A stretch of DNA of 64,000 bases from Thalassotalea sp. LPB0316 (GCF_014898095.1 NZ_CP062946.1:2480001-2544000); one strand, 5' to 3'; shown: positions 46,581-58,149, numbered from the stretch's first letter. Program-made: numbers and translations. The notes: generated from the sequence alone by a model not told the origin.

Positions 46581-48959
46581 TTAAAATAATGACATTTGAT
46601 GATCGGTTATCTCATCAAAACTGGTATTCACAAAAGGTAAAATCGCATCTGCCACTGCTTTTAATTGGCGCTCGACATACAATTGATAATCAATTGGTGC
46701 AGTTAAATACTCTACTGCCTGTGGCCCTTGAGTTGTCAGGTAATACGCGATTTGGCCACGGCGCTGATACTTTAGCGGTTTCCCTAAGGCTTTGTTTTTT
46801 TCATCTGCTGCCCTCGCCGCTTTAATATGCGGTGGGACATTTTTGACGTATTTATCGAGTTTACGGCGTATTCTTTTTCGATAAATCAGCTTTTTATCAA
46901 ACTCTCCCTGTAACGTGCGTTGAGTCATTTCAAAGACGTATTCTTTGACGGGTAAATCATTGAATACTCGATGATACAGCCCCTGCTGGAATTCTTTAGC
47001 TAGATCTGTCCAATCCGTTCTGACAGTTTCAAGCCCTTTATAAACGATGCGCTGAGTGATCTCGTTGTTATCGTCAACGGTTTCCACTAACCCAGCGTAG
47101 CGCTTTTTGGTACCAACCTCCTGCCCGCGTATTGTCGGCATAAAAAACTTTGAAAAGTGGGTTTCAAATTCCAGTTCAAGATAAGAGCTTATGCTAAATT
47201 TTTCAGATAAATAATCTTGTAATTTATTATTGGTAAATGTTGCTAACTCATCACCAATTTTCATTGCTGCCGCTTTGTCGTGGGTATCACCGATAAAAAC
47301 AAAGATAGAATCGGTATCACCATAAATAACGCGATGGCCAAGCGCTTCGACCCATTGTTTGGTGAGTTTTAGTAATTCATGACCACGCTTGGTGATAGAG
47401 CCGGATAAACGCGGATCGAAAAATCGACAACCTGTGGAACCCAGTACGCCGTAAAACGAATTCATAATGATTTTTATCGCTTGCGATAACACGGCATTAT
47501 TATCGCGCTTTGCAATATCTCGCTCTAACCATAACTGCTCGATAATTTGTGGTAAAAAGTGTTTCTCGCGGGAAAATTTAGCTCCGTCAAAGCCATCAAT
47601 TGCTTGCTCTGGCAGTTTTAAACCTTCAACCATCCCCATCGGATCAATACAAAAAGTGCGGATAATACTCGGATACAGGCTTTTAAAATCTAGCACCAGC
47701 ACGTTTTTATACAGGCCTGGAATTGAATCCATAACATAACCACCTGGCGAAACCAGCCCCTGTAAACCATCACCTAAGTTAGGTGCGACATAACCTGCGC
47801 GATGCAATTTAGGTAAGTACAAATTGGTAAAAGCAGCGACTGAGCCACCAGCGCGGTCAATTTCTAATCCGGTTAATTGGGCGCGCAGTTTGGCAAAATC
47901 AAGCAAGTTAGTTTTTTGAAAAATTTGCCAAACTAACCGACAATCTTCGAGGTTATACTGGGCCAAAGCAGGTTTGTTATGGTGAAATTTTTCGGTAATT
48001 TCAACGACTCGATTATCGACATCATCGATTATCTTACCTGTACCAAGTAACTCATGAGATACGTGTTCTAGTGAGAAACTGGCAAAATTATAGGTTGCAG
48101 TTTTTAATAAATCGATACCATCTAATACCACCCGACCTTCGATATCTATGTACTGCTGCTCACTTGATTGATGTTTGCGCCAGTACGGTACACTGCCATC
48201 TCGGCCAATCGCGAACTTTATGTTGTAGTGTTGGCAGCGTTTATCGAGCAAACTTAAATCAAAGTTAACCACATTCCAGCCGATTAATATGTCAGGATCA
48301 ATTTGGTTAAGCCAAGCGATAAAATGCTCGAGTAAGCTTTTTTCGTCATCAACCCAATCGAGGTAATCAAGCGTGGTTGCTTGTGGTTGACCGATCATAA
48401 AAACCTTTTCAACCCCATCAGCATACGCGCCGATTGAGTACAACTCGCCTTTCATCGAACATTCCAGATCAATCGAAAGCATAGATAACTCAATTGGCGT
48501 ATTTGATGGGCGACATTTTGCGCCACTGACAACGCTGATGTTGCTGTTAACCTTTAGCTGACCGGTAAATTCTATGCCAGCGGTGATAAAGCGCTCGTTC
48601 AAATAACGCTCTTCTGGCCGAAAGTCATCCTCATAACAGGTAATGCCGTGTTCTTTTAACAGCCTGCGCGCTTGGTAGAAGTCTTGGAGCTTTTCAAAAT
48701 ATAAACCAGCAACGCGTTTATTTTTAAAGGTGCTTAATGATAACGGCCGAATGGTTACCTTGGTGATCTGGTTTTCTGCTAATAGCGATTGAGTTGACTC
48801 ACAAGCACTTTGTTCAATAAAAAATAACGCCTGTTGCGGCTCAACCACCACTTTTAATGGCCCATTCGGTGTTTTCACCCAATAGCTCGTTTCAAGGCCG
48901 TGTTTGGTATCTCGGCTGTGGCGTGTTAATAAAAAGCCAATCTCTTGAATTTGATTCAT
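46581..48959 (-). CDS. polB: DNA polymerase II
   Basis: The 792-residue family B polymerase takes part in SOS-inducible lesion bypass and repair. The exonuclease motifs are SIDLECSMKGE (Exo I), NVVNFDLSLLDKR (Exo II) and the YNLEDCRLV region (Exo III); polymerase motifs are DFKSLYPSIIRTF (motif A), KIIMNSFYGVLGS (motif B) and YGDTDSIFV (motif C). E. coli PolB is 783 residues. A LexA box lies in the divergent region shared with dinG. Confidence 0.97.
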   Translation of the reverse strand: MNQIQEIGFLLTRHSRDTKHGLETSYWVKTPNGPLKVVVEPQQALFFIEQSACESTQSLLAENQITKVTIRPLSLSTFKNKRVAGLYFEKLQDFYQARRLLKEHGITCYEDDFRPEERYLNERFITAGIEFTGQLKVNSNISVVSGAKCRPSNTPIELSMLSIDLECSMKGELYSIGAYADGVEKVFMIGQPQATTLDYLDWVDDEKSLLEHFIAWLNQIDPDILIGWNVVNFDLSLLDKRCQHYNIKFAIGRDGSVPYWRKHQSSEQQYIDIEGRVVLDGIDLLKTATYNFASFSLEHVSHELLGTGKIIDDVDNRVVEITEKFHHNKPALAQYNLEDCRLVWQIFQKTNLLDFAKLRAQLTGLEIDRAGGSVAAFTNLYLPKLHRAGYVAPNLGDGLQGLVSPGGYVMDSIPGLYKNVLVLDFKSLYPSIIRTFCIDPMGMVEGLKLPEQAIDGFDGAKFSREKHFLPQIIEQLWLERDIAKRDNNAVLSQAIKIIMNSFYGVLGSTGCRFFDPRLSGSITKRGHELLKLTKQWVEALGHRVIYGDTDSIFVFIGDTHDKAAAMKIGDELATFTNNKLQDYLSEKFSISSYLELEFETHFSKFFMPTIRGQEVGTKKRYAGLVETVDDNNEITQRIVYKGLETVRTDWTDLAKEFQQGLYHRVFNDLPVKEYVFEMTQRTLQGEFDKKLIYRKRIRRKLDKYVKNVPPHIKAARAADEKNKALGKPLKYQRRGQIAYYLTTQGPQAVEYLTAPIDYQLYVERQLKAVADAILPFVNTSFDEITDHQMSLF

Positions 48960-48973
48960 TAATCTAGATTAAA

Positions 48974-48989
48974 CTGGTATTATATACAG
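48974..48989. promoter_or_regulatory. LexA (SOS) box between polB and dinG
   Basis: CTGGTATTATATACAG has the CTG-N10-CAG spacing and A+T-rich alternating core of the proteobacterial LexA site. It lies 15 bp from the polB start and 42 bp from the dinG start, both SOS genes in E. coli. Confidence 0.85.
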
Positions 48990-49030
48990 CAGTTTACTCG
49001 ATACCACCTCGATAGGGAATAGCGCTACGC

Positions 49031-51109
49031 ATGTTAAGCGATAAAATAAAAACCATTATCCGCCAGTCATACAAAGCGATTGGTGAAAGCTTGCCAAACT
49101 TTACCCCGAGGAAGCAACAAACGTTATTGATCGCTGAAATTGCCAAAACCCTAGCAGGCGAGTATTCAAAAGATCGTAAAATCATCACCATTGAAGCAGG
49201 TACCGGCACAGGTAAGTCGCTTGCTTATTCTTTAGGCACTATCCCACTGGCGTTATCTCGCCAAAAGAAAGTGTGTATTTCTACCGCTACCGTTGCGCTA
49301 CAAGAGCAGCTCGTAGACAAAGATCTGCCATTTTTAGCAAAACACAGTAAATTAGATTTTAAGTTTACCTTAGTTAAAGGCCGACAACGCTATGTTTGTC
49401 GCCAAAAACTTGCCCTAGCTTGCCAAGAGGATGAACAAGCACAAGTGGGTTTTACATTCGCAGAAAAGCCCAAAGAAGATGATTTAGTACAGTTAAAAGC
49501 GATGTTTAAAGCGTTAAACGATGGTAGCTGGCACGGCGATATCGATTCATGGACAACACCTATTCCCCATTATATTTGGCAACAAGTTCAATCAGATAAA
49601 CACAGCTGTTTAAAACATTTAGATGAACATAAAAACTGCCCTTTTCATCAGGCGCGAGAAGCCATGTTGCTAGCAGATGTTCTCGTGATCAACCACAGTT
49701 TATTGCTTGCCGATTTAGAATTAGGTGGCGGTAAAATACTACCCGAGCCAGAGGATTGTTTTTACGTTATTGATGAAGCGCATCACCTGCCAAAAGTAAC
49801 GCGTGACCATGCAAGCGCAAGTATAACGGTTAAAGGCTCAATGGACTGGCTCAATAAAATCAACACCTGCGGCGATAATATTGCCAAGTTAGTCGATAAG
49901 CGTAGTGCGATTGAACCATCGATTAAACTTGCCGATCACGTAACTGATATTCTGGCAGACATGACCAAAGTTAATGACTTTTTGCAAAATAATAGTGCGG
50001 TATATTTCGCTAAAGAATCAAGTTATCGCTTTGAACATGGTGTTATTCCAAAAACCTTAAAACACTGGGCCGAAGATTTAACTAACTCAAGCCAAAAAGC
50101 GTTAAGCTCATTAAACAAGCTATACAATGCCTTGATGGAGTCGGTAAAAGAAGGCGATGTTAAAGCCTACTTAGCCGAAGCGCTGTTAGCTGAATCTGGC
50201 TTTTTTATTCAGCGCTTGGAGAATTTTAATCACTTGTGGCTTATGTTTGAGAAAACCGACAATGAGAAAGCTGCGCCACTCGCAAGATGGCTTGAGCAAA
50301 CCACAGGTAAAAAAGCGGATATCGTGATTAGTGCCTCTCCGATTGAAGTCGGTTTTACCCTCGAAGATAATTTGTGGAGCAAATGCGAAGGTGCCCTATT
50401 GTGCTCAGCCACGATTAGAGCACTAAATAGTTTTGATCACTTTAAACGCCAAGCGGGGTTGTCATCAAACGATGGCAGTCAATACTTGCACGTTGATTCG
50501 CCATTTGACTACCAAAACAACGCAGTATTGTCCGTACCAACGATGCGCAATGAACCAAGTAGCGATAAGTTCACCGATGAAATAGCTGAAAAGTTGCCAT
50601 CGTTATTGAAAGACGCCAAAGCTAGCCTTGTTTTGTTTTCTTCGTATTGGCAGATGGAGCAAGTTGCAAAAACACTGCGTACTAAGCACAAAATGTCGAT
50701 TAGTGTGCAAGGTGAGCACTCGCGACAATTTATTATCGATTTACATAAAAACCGAATTAACAAAGGCTTAATCAGTATTATTTTCGGCACGCAGAGCTTC
50801 TCGGAAGGTTTAGATTTACCTGGCGAGTTACTCACTAACCTCATTATTACGAAATTGCCGTTTGCCGTACCTACTTCGCCAGTTGAGGAAGCCCACGCTG
50901 AATTTATTAGTGCTAAAGGTGGTAATCCGTTTATGGCACTTAGCGTGCCTGAAACATCGAAAAAGCTCATTCAGTCGTGCGGTCGACTACTGAGAAACGA
51001 AAAAGACAGCGGCAAAATCACCCTGCTCGACAGACGCGTTGTAACTAAACGCTACGGTAAAGACTTACTTGATGCTTTACCGCCGTTTAAACGTCAAATT
51101 GATTACTAA
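49031..51109 (+). CDS. dinG: ATP-dependent DNA helicase DinG
   Basis: The 692-residue XPD-like 5'-3' helicase unwinds forks, D-loops and R-loops. Walker A EAGTGTGKS is at residues 55-63, the iron-sulfur cysteines lie in the segment CRQKLALAC through CLKHLDEHKNC (about 118-205), and the DEAH box in VIDEAHHLPK (about 246). The C-terminal motif QSCGRLLRNEKDSG is motif VI. AUG 49031 follows a weak ribosome binding site. Confidence 0.96.
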   Translation: MLSDKIKTIIRQSYKAIGESLPNFTPRKQQTLLIAEIAKTLAGEYSKDRKIITIEAGTGTGKSLAYSLGTIPLALSRQKKVCISTATVALQEQLVDKDLPFLAKHSKLDFKFTLVKGRQRYVCRQKLALACQEDEQAQVGFTFAEKPKEDDLVQLKAMFKALNDGSWHGDIDSWTTPIPHYIWQQVQSDKHSCLKHLDEHKNCPFHQAREAMLLADVLVINHSLLLADLELGGGKILPEPEDCFYVIDEAHHLPKVTRDHASASITVKGSMDWLNKINTCGDNIAKLVDKRSAIEPSIKLADHVTDILADMTKVNDFLQNNSAVYFAKESSYRFEHGVIPKTLKHWAEDLTNSSQKALSSLNKLYNALMESVKEGDVKAYLAEALLAESGFFIQRLENFNHLWLMFEKTDNEKAAPLARWLEQTTGKKADIVISASPIEVGFTLEDNLWSKCEGALLCSATIRALNSFDHFKRQAGLSSNDGSQYLHVDSPFDYQNNAVLSVPTMRNEPSSDKFTDEIAEKLPSLLKDAKASLVLFSSYWQMEQVAKTLRTKHKMSISVQGEHSRQFIIDLHKNRINKGLISIIFGTQSFSEGLDLPGELLTNLIITKLPFAVPTSPVEEAHAEFISAKGGNPFMALSVPETSKKLIQSCGRLLRNEKDSGKITLLDRRVVTKRYGKDLLDALPPFKRQIDY

Positions 51110-51191
51110 TTACTTGTTACTAGTTATAAGCGATAAGGCGTTAAGGCTGGATGATAATTTCCTTGGTGTGACCCCATAATAATGGACACAT

Positions 51192-51998
51192 TTAACTTGC
51201 TCGTAAGTATCGAGCTAATGGTACTTCTCCATGAGTGCCATGCACTCTAAATCGGTTATAAATATTTTCAATATAACCCGTAACCCTTTGACTCATGTAT
51301 TTCAATGGCTGTACCCCTTGTGGGTGTAGCCATTGTTGTTTCATGAGTGAGAAAAAGCTTTCAACACAAGCATTATCCCAACAGTTTCCCTTACGAGACA
51401 TACTAATTATAGCACCTTGAGCATTTAGCCACCGAACGATCAAGTCACTTTTATATTGAGAGCCTTGGTCTGAATGACAAAGAACACCATTTAAGTTACT
51501 GAGCTTACTAAAACGCTTTGCATTCAAATACGCCTTTTTAACTAAATCCGAAGTTGCTGCGCGCCCTTGACTGTAACCAAGCACAGCTCGAGAATATAAA
51601 TCGATAATGACGCAAACATACAGCCAACCTTCACGACAATAAACTTGCGTAATATCCGTCGCCCAAACTTGATTTACTGATTTAGGTAAAAACTCTCGGT
51701 TTAATAAATTGGGCCGTGTGTTAATACGGCTAACCTTAGGGTAGCGCTTTTGTTTTCGAGACATAACAGCACGATAGTGCTGTGCCTGTAATAGGCGTTG
51801 AACCCTATTAGGGCTTGCTTGATAGCCTTCAGCAAGTAATTGCTCATGAATCTGCCGGTAGCCAAATGCCCCTTCAGATATTTGAATTATCTTGTCTATT
51901 GCACGTAATAACTCAGCGTTGCTTGCATCTCTTTTCGATGTGCCACGCTTAAAGTACGCATAAAAACCAGAGCTTGATACATCTAGCAGTTTACACAA
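51192..51998 (-). CDS. IS3-family transposase OrfB (DDE integrase core)
   Basis: The 268-residue catalytic half has an HTH_21 segment (GAFGYRQIHEQLLAEGYQAS) and the rve core with DDE residues in WATDITQ, CHSDQGSQYKS and NACVESFFS. The same frame is open further upstream to the end of orfA (AEKFEFIEQIRTPGD), so the active protein is probably an OrfAB fusion made by -1 frameshifting on the A-run near the orfA end. The visible start is TTG. Confidence 0.92.
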   Translation of the reverse strand: MCKLLDVSSSGFYAYFKRGTSKRDASNAELLRAIDKIIQISEGAFGYRQIHEQLLAEGYQASPNRVQRLLQAQHYRAVMSRKQKRYPKVSRINTRPNLLNREFLPKSVNQVWATDITQVYCREGWLYVCVIIDLYSRAVLGYSQGRAATSDLVKKAYLNAKRFSKLSNLNGVLCHSDQGSQYKSDLIVRWLNAQGAIISMSRKGNCWDNACVESFFSLMKQQWLHPQGVQPLKYMSQRVTGYIENIYNRFRVHGTHGEVPLARYLRAS

Positions 51999-52030
51999 GT
52001 GAAGAGTATCTCCAGGCGTTCGAATTTGCT

Positions 52031-52372
52031 CTATGAACTCGAATTTTTCTGCCGTTTTTCCTTGAAGAACTCTTCCGCCTTTTTTAGGATTTCAATATCT
52101 TCATTCGCACGTTCAAGTTGTTTCTTTAAACGTTCATTTTCTTTTTCAAGTTGTTTGTAGCTTTTATCAGGACCTTTCAATTTTTTTAACTCCACTGGAA
52201 CTATTGGATCTGATGAAAGGTATTTTTTACGCCACCGCTGTATCATGTGAACATTTATGCCAACTCGCTTGGCAAACTCTGGGAGAGTTTCAATGCTTTC
52301 AACAGATTGTCTTACAACATCCATCTTATAGCATTCACTGTATTGTTTTCGAGATTTGTATCGCATAGACAC
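52031..52372 (-). CDS. IS3-family transposase OrfA
   Basis: The 113-residue protein has an N-terminal helix-turn-helix (YKMDVVRQSVESIETLPEFA, then MIQRWRKKYL) and a C-terminal leucine-zipper-like coiled coil (YKQLEKENERLKKQLERANE). It binds the inverted repeats. Its end contains GGAAAAACGG, a likely slip site joining it to OrfB. Both frames are undamaged. Confidence 0.92.
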   Translation of the reverse strand: MSMRYKSRKQYSECYKMDVVRQSVESIETLPEFAKRVGINVHMIQRWRKKYLSSDPIVPVELKKLKGPDKSYKQLEKENERLKKQLERANEDIEILKKAEEFFKEKRQKNSSS

Positions 52373-52439
52373 CTCTAAATATTAAATTTAAAAAGGTGTC
52401 CACTAAAACGGGGTCACTCTACCTTAACGCATTACAGCG

Positions 52440-52510
52440 TTCTAGCGTTAAGACCCTATAGCTTTCTACTCTATCCCTAAGTATTTATGCACTTGTACCG
52501 ATAAGCGCCA
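52440..52510. repeat. Direct repeat, left copy (fragment of queE 3' end)
   Basis: About 71 bp nearly identical (4 mismatches by my count) to 53117-53187, offset exactly 677 bp. It encodes on the minus strand WRLSVQVHKYLGIE and a stop, the last residues of QueE, but the homology ends there, so it is a fragment rather than a gene. It starts 24 bp right of the IS3 element. Confidence 0.88.
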
Positions 52511-52653
52511 TTTAAGTTTATAAAAGTCGTGATTTCACTAATAGAAAAAATTTTTCTATGCCTAGTAAGTACTTATAAAATTAGTTATAAAGTAATAAGA
52601 ACTTTAACACGGTAGAGAAAAGATACTACCATTAACTATTTTGGTTTAATTCT

Positions 52654-53004
52654 ATGAATAAAAAGGTTGGCCTTTGGCTAGGCGCGCTACACCTTGTTTT
52701 CGTGCTTTTTATAGGGTATCAGATTGCAACGAGTCACACCGGTGAAGCCGTTATGGGTTGGCTTATATTTATGGTTGTTGACTTCCCTGTTGGTTATGGA
52801 ATGATTCCTTTAGCATATCTTATCGACTCTGCTAACACTCTTAGTAGTTATGATGCCAATGGTATTTATCAGATTTATCTAGATGTAGAAAATTTCTGGT
52901 TTCCGTTTATATATACAGGTGTGGTAGGTACTTTGTGGTGGTACTATGTACCAGTGTTGCTCGCAAAATCATATAGTTGGGTGAAAAATCGCGTAGGCAC
53001 TTAA
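52654..53004 (+). CDS. Hypothetical three-span membrane protein in the queE-repeat cassette
   Basis: The 116-residue protein has hydrophobic segments at about 7-26, 34-57 and 80-103 and a basic tail (SYSWVKNRVGT). I do not recognise it. It lies between two direct repeats 677 bp apart that duplicate the queE terminus, so it appears to be cargo of an insertion. A promoter or ribosome binding site is not evident, and upstream DNA is very A+T-rich. Confidence 0.6.
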   Translation: MNKKVGLWLGALHLVFVLFIGYQIATSHTGEAVMGWLIFMVVDFPVGYGMIPLAYLIDSANTLSSYDANGIYQIYLDVENFWFPFIYTGVVGTLWWYYVPVLLAKSYSWVKNRVGT

Positions 53005-53116
53005 CAACTAGCCCACCGAAATGTTTCTAAAAAATAGAGCTCTTAAGTTTTAGCTTCTTCTTGCTGTAAGGGGATTTACACCCGTTACAGCTTTCAAGCG
53101 CTAAAGCCTTAAATCC

Positions 53117-53187
53117 TTCTAGCATTATGGCCCTATAGCTCTCTACTCTATCCCTAAGTATTTATGCACTTGTACCGATAAGCGCCA
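53117..53187. repeat. Direct repeat, right copy (true queE 3' end)
   Basis: This copy overlaps the last 14 codons and stop of queE and about 26 bp of downstream sequence. A related left copy lies at 52440-52510. The pair encloses the small membrane-protein gene. Confidence 0.88.
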
Positions 53188-53820
53188 ATTGTTTTTAATA
53201 CAGGTATCGATGGCTAGCTTGGTGGCGCGATCTTTTTGGCTGATCGGTTGCAGATAAACGGGTGTGTTCTCAACTTTGTGCGTTGCTAACAACGCTTTAA
53301 GATCTTCTACGTGTTGCTCGGTTGCTACAGGGTGTTTAATTTCATTCGCTCGTTGCATGGCACTTGATAAAATTTCATAGCCGCCGCGCATATTTACTTT
53401 GGGCGAAACAGTAACCCAGCAGTTATCTGACACTAAAATTTCAAATGTACCTGAGGTTTCTACTTGGCATGAGTAACCGTTAGCTTCTAACGTTTGACAT
53501 AGCGGCTTTAAATCCACCATACAAGGCTCGCCGCCTGTAATAACCACGTGTTTGGCGTGAAAGCCCTGCGCATTAAATACTTCAATGATATCGGCGGTTG
53601 TTAAATTAGCCCAGCGATCATCTTCATGTGGCTTAGCCAGCATGTCTTTACTTGGGATCAGCAGTGTATCGTCAATTTCCCACGTATGTTTTGTGTCACA
53701 CCAACTACAACCAACGGGGCAACCTTGTAAGCGAATAAATATCGATGGTTGGCCAGTAAAACTCCCCTCACCTTGGATGGTTTCAAATAATTCATTAATT
53801 TTATAGCTGTGTTTAGACAC
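53143..53820 (-). CDS. queE: 7-carboxy-7-deazaguanine synthase
   Basis: A radical-SAM enzyme of about 225 residues that makes the deazaguanine ring for queuosine. CPVGCSWC (Cys34, Cys38, Cys41) is the cluster motif; NELFETIQGEG near the N-terminus and VITGGEPCM are family features. GTG 53820 (AGGT five bases upstream) gives the family N-terminus SKHSYKINELFE; the longer open frame (start 53865) adds an unlikely hydrophobic leader. It is divergent from queC. Its 3' end is duplicated 677 bp away. Confidence 0.95.
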   Translation of the reverse strand: MSKHSYKINELFETIQGEGSFTGQPSIFIRLQGCPVGCSWCDTKHTWEIDDTLLIPSKDMLAKPHEDDRWANLTTADIIEVFNAQGFHAKHVVITGGEPCMVDLKPLCQTLEANGYSCQVETSGTFEILVSDNCWVTVSPKVNMRGGYEILSSAMQRANEIKHPVATEQHVEDLKALLATHKVENTPVYLQPISQKDRATKLAIDTCIKNNWRLSVQVHKYLGIE

Positions 53821-53927
53821 TTTACCTTTTGCCTTCTGGTAGAGTTGCAGTAAAATTAGCAACATATGTTTATTTGTTGGCGAGTATTTCGACTCGATTC
53901 GCCAATTATACCCTAAGAGATTATTAA

Positions 53928-54584
53928 ATGACTGAAAAAGTTGTCGTTATTTATTCAGGCGGAATGGACTCTTTTACCGTCTTAAACCGCGCAATCAAAG
54001 ATGGTAAAGAAGTTTACGCGTTGACTTTCGATTATGGTCAAAAGCACGTCAAAGAGATTGATTATGCTCGCGCTGTTTGTGAAGAACTAAAGATTGAGCA
54101 CAAGATTATTGATATTAGTGCGATAAACCAATTACTTGCTGGCTCTTCATTGACCGATGACATTGACATCCCCGAAGGTCATTACGAAGAAGAAAGCATG
54201 AAATCAACGGTTGTACCAAACCGCAATATGATTTTATTATCGCTTGCCGTTGGCTATGCAGTGTCGAAAGGTGCAAGCCAAGTATATTACGGCGCTCATT
54301 CAGGTGATCATGCGATATACCCTGATTGTCGCCCAGAATTTGTCCAAAAGATGAGCGAAGTGTGTCAGATTGCTAACTACGAACCGGTGACGATTTACTG
54401 CCCTTATTTAGACAACAGCAAAATCGATATTCTTACCGACGGTTTAAAGATGGGCTTAGATTACGGTAAAACATGGACTTGTTACAACGGTCGTGAAAAA
54501 GCCTGTGGTAAATGTGGCGCATGCCAAGAGCGCCTAGAAGCATTTGCAGAAAATAACGTCACAGATCCTTTGTGCTACGAATAG
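53928..54584 (+). CDS. queC: 7-cyano-7-deazaguanine synthase
   Basis: The 218-residue ATP-dependent enzyme converts carboxydeazaguanine and ammonia to preQ0. The PP-loop IYSGGMDSF is at residues 8-16; the zinc cysteines lie in [16 protein letters not shown] (about 184-199). It is divergent from queE across about 107 bp. No preQ1 riboswitch was recognised in that region. Confidence 0.96.
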   Translation: MTEKVVVIYSGGMDSFTVLNRAIKDGKEVYALTFDYGQKHVKEIDYARAVCEELKIEHKIIDISAINQLLAGSSLTDDIDIPEGHYEEESMKSTVVPNRNMILLSLAVGYAVSKGASQVYYGAHSGDHAIYPDCRPEFVQKMSEVCQIANYEPVTIYCPYLDNSKIDILTDGLKMGLDYGKTWTCYNGREKACGKCGACQERLEAFAENNVTDPLCYE

Positions 54585-54618
54585 CCAAGCACGATAACCA
54601 AACAAAATAGCCAAACAT

Positions 54619-54662
54619 GTACAGCATGGTAGAACACCGATTTTTCTACCATGTATTTGTAC
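54619..54662 (+). terminator. Stem-loop after queC
   Basis: CATGGTAGAA (54625-54634) pairs with TTCTACCATG (54644-54653), and outer GTACA pairs with TGTAC (54658-54662). There is no T run, so it is either a weak terminator or an mRNA 3'-end structure. Confidence 0.45.
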
Positions 54663-54775
54663 CTGCCAACTATCCTACTTTCCTTACGATTAATTACATC
54701 TAATCGATTGCTTTTTAACAGTTTTGTTTTCTATTATGACTAGACAACCAGAAAGCGTTAAAGGAACTTTTGGAT

Positions 54776-55663
54776 ATGATTTCTCAAATTTTGCCGTCTG
54801 CTAGACCACCGTTTTTGATTTTGGCGGTAGTCTGTGTCCTGCTCGGTACAAGCATTGCTAATTTTCAGGGGGCTGAATTAAATAGCTTACATTTTGCATT
54901 AGCCATAATTGGCGCCATTTGTGCTGCGATGAGCGTTAATTTACTCAATGAATACAGTGATTTTAAATCTGGCTTAGATGCAAACACTAAAAAGACGCCA
55001 TTTAGTGGTGGTAGCGGTTGGCTGATAGCAAACCCTGAACTGAGCAGTAAAGTTTTTAAAGCCGGATTATTTGCAATATTAGTGACTTCCCTTATTGGAA
55101 TTTACTTTGCCTACCAATACGGTCAAGTGATTGTTATTGGTGGATTAATCGGGCTTGCGATCATTGCTTCGTACACCAACATACTGAATAAATCAGCAAT
55201 GTTATGTTTAATTGCGCCAGGCGTCGGCTTTGGCATTTTAATGACATTAGGCAGTGAGGTGGTGCAATCAGGTATGGTATCAAAGTTAGGTTTGTGGCTA
55301 TCACTGATCCCATTTTTTCAGATCAATAACCTACTGCTGTTAAATCAATATCCAGATATTGAAGCCGATAAACAAGTGGGCAGAAATCACTTTCCGATTC
55401 GCTATGGTATTAATGTCAGTAACATTATTTACGGATTACAATTGCTAGCGAGTGCTGTTGTACTGGTTTACTTAATTGCCGCACAGATGCTTCCACCACT
55501 TGCTGCCATTGCTTTTCTTCCAATGATGATGGCAAGCGTAACTTTTTATGGCATGGTGAAATATCAAAGTGACGTTGAAAACAAGCTGCAATTTTTTGGT
55601 TTAAATGCCGCAAGTGCTAATTTAACGCCGCTTACGCTCGCCATTGTGTTATTTGTCAGCTAA
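54776..55663 (+). CDS. UbiA-family prenyltransferase (MenA-like)
   Basis: The 295-residue membrane protein has about eight spans and the two aspartate-rich motifs of UbiA transferases: NEYSDFKSGLD (about 60-70) and NQYPDIEADKQVGR (about 189-202). The second matches MenA/dihydroxynaphthoate prenyltransferases. The aromatic acceptor is uncertain, since no menaquinone genes lie nearby. ATG 54776 is chosen; TTG 54770 is also possible behind the AAGGA at 54760-54764. Confidence 0.82.
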   Translation: MISQILPSARPPFLILAVVCVLLGTSIANFQGAELNSLHFALAIIGAICAAMSVNLLNEYSDFKSGLDANTKKTPFSGGSGWLIANPELSSKVFKAGLFAILVTSLIGIYFAYQYGQVIVIGGLIGLAIIASYTNILNKSAMLCLIAPGVGFGILMTLGSEVVQSGMVSKLGLWLSLIPFFQINNLLLLNQYPDIEADKQVGRNHFPIRYGINVSNIIYGLQLLASAVVLVYLIAAQMLPPLAAIAFLPMMMASVTFYGMVKYQSDVENKLQFFGLNAASANLTPLTLAIVLFVS

Positions 55664-55691
55664 TTTAGAAACCAAATCAACGTCTAAACAC

Positions 55692-55722
55692 AAAAAAAAA
55701 GCTAGCCAATTGGCTAGCTTTT
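55692..55722. terminator. Bidirectional terminator between the prenyltransferase gene and icd
   Basis: The palindrome GCTAGCCAATTGGCTAGC (55701-55718) has TTTT on the plus side and a run of nine T on the minus side, placed between two converging genes. Confidence 0.9.
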
Positions 55723-55739
55723 CTAATTAAACTTAACGA

Positions 55740-57992
<2,253 letters not shown>

Positions 57993-58149
57993 TTACAGCT
58001 CTGTATTTGTACACTAGAGCCACTTTAATAATTCATCTAGTTTATCCGCTAGATGCTCTAAATTTATTTTTGTGCGCGCATAGTATAGGAATTCATTGCA
58101 CATTAAAATAGCTCGACAAAAGTCGTATAAGAAAATTAGGCAACAATTA

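Larger units (their letters stand above)
51169..52416 (-). mobile_element. IS3-family insertion sequence
   Basis: The 1248-bp element starts TGACCCCATAATAATGGACA and ends with the matching inverted repeat (GTGTCCACTAAAACGGGGTC then A), i.e. TG...CA termini with GTGACCCC/GGGGTCAC, TA and TGGACAC/GTGTCCA in common. It holds orfA and orfB. No 3-4-bp target duplication is visible (GTG left, CTC right). It lies between dinG and a duplicated queE fragment. Confidence 0.93.

Noticed and set aside
52420..53190. Integron gene cassette with attC sites
   Set aside because: GCGTTAAG-type repeats look similar, but core sites of the GTTRRRY/RYYYAAC type are not present and the repeats are coding sequence of queE.
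53866..53927. PreQ1 riboswitch before queC
   Set aside because: The intergenic region is short and no aptamer-like stem with A-rich tail was found.
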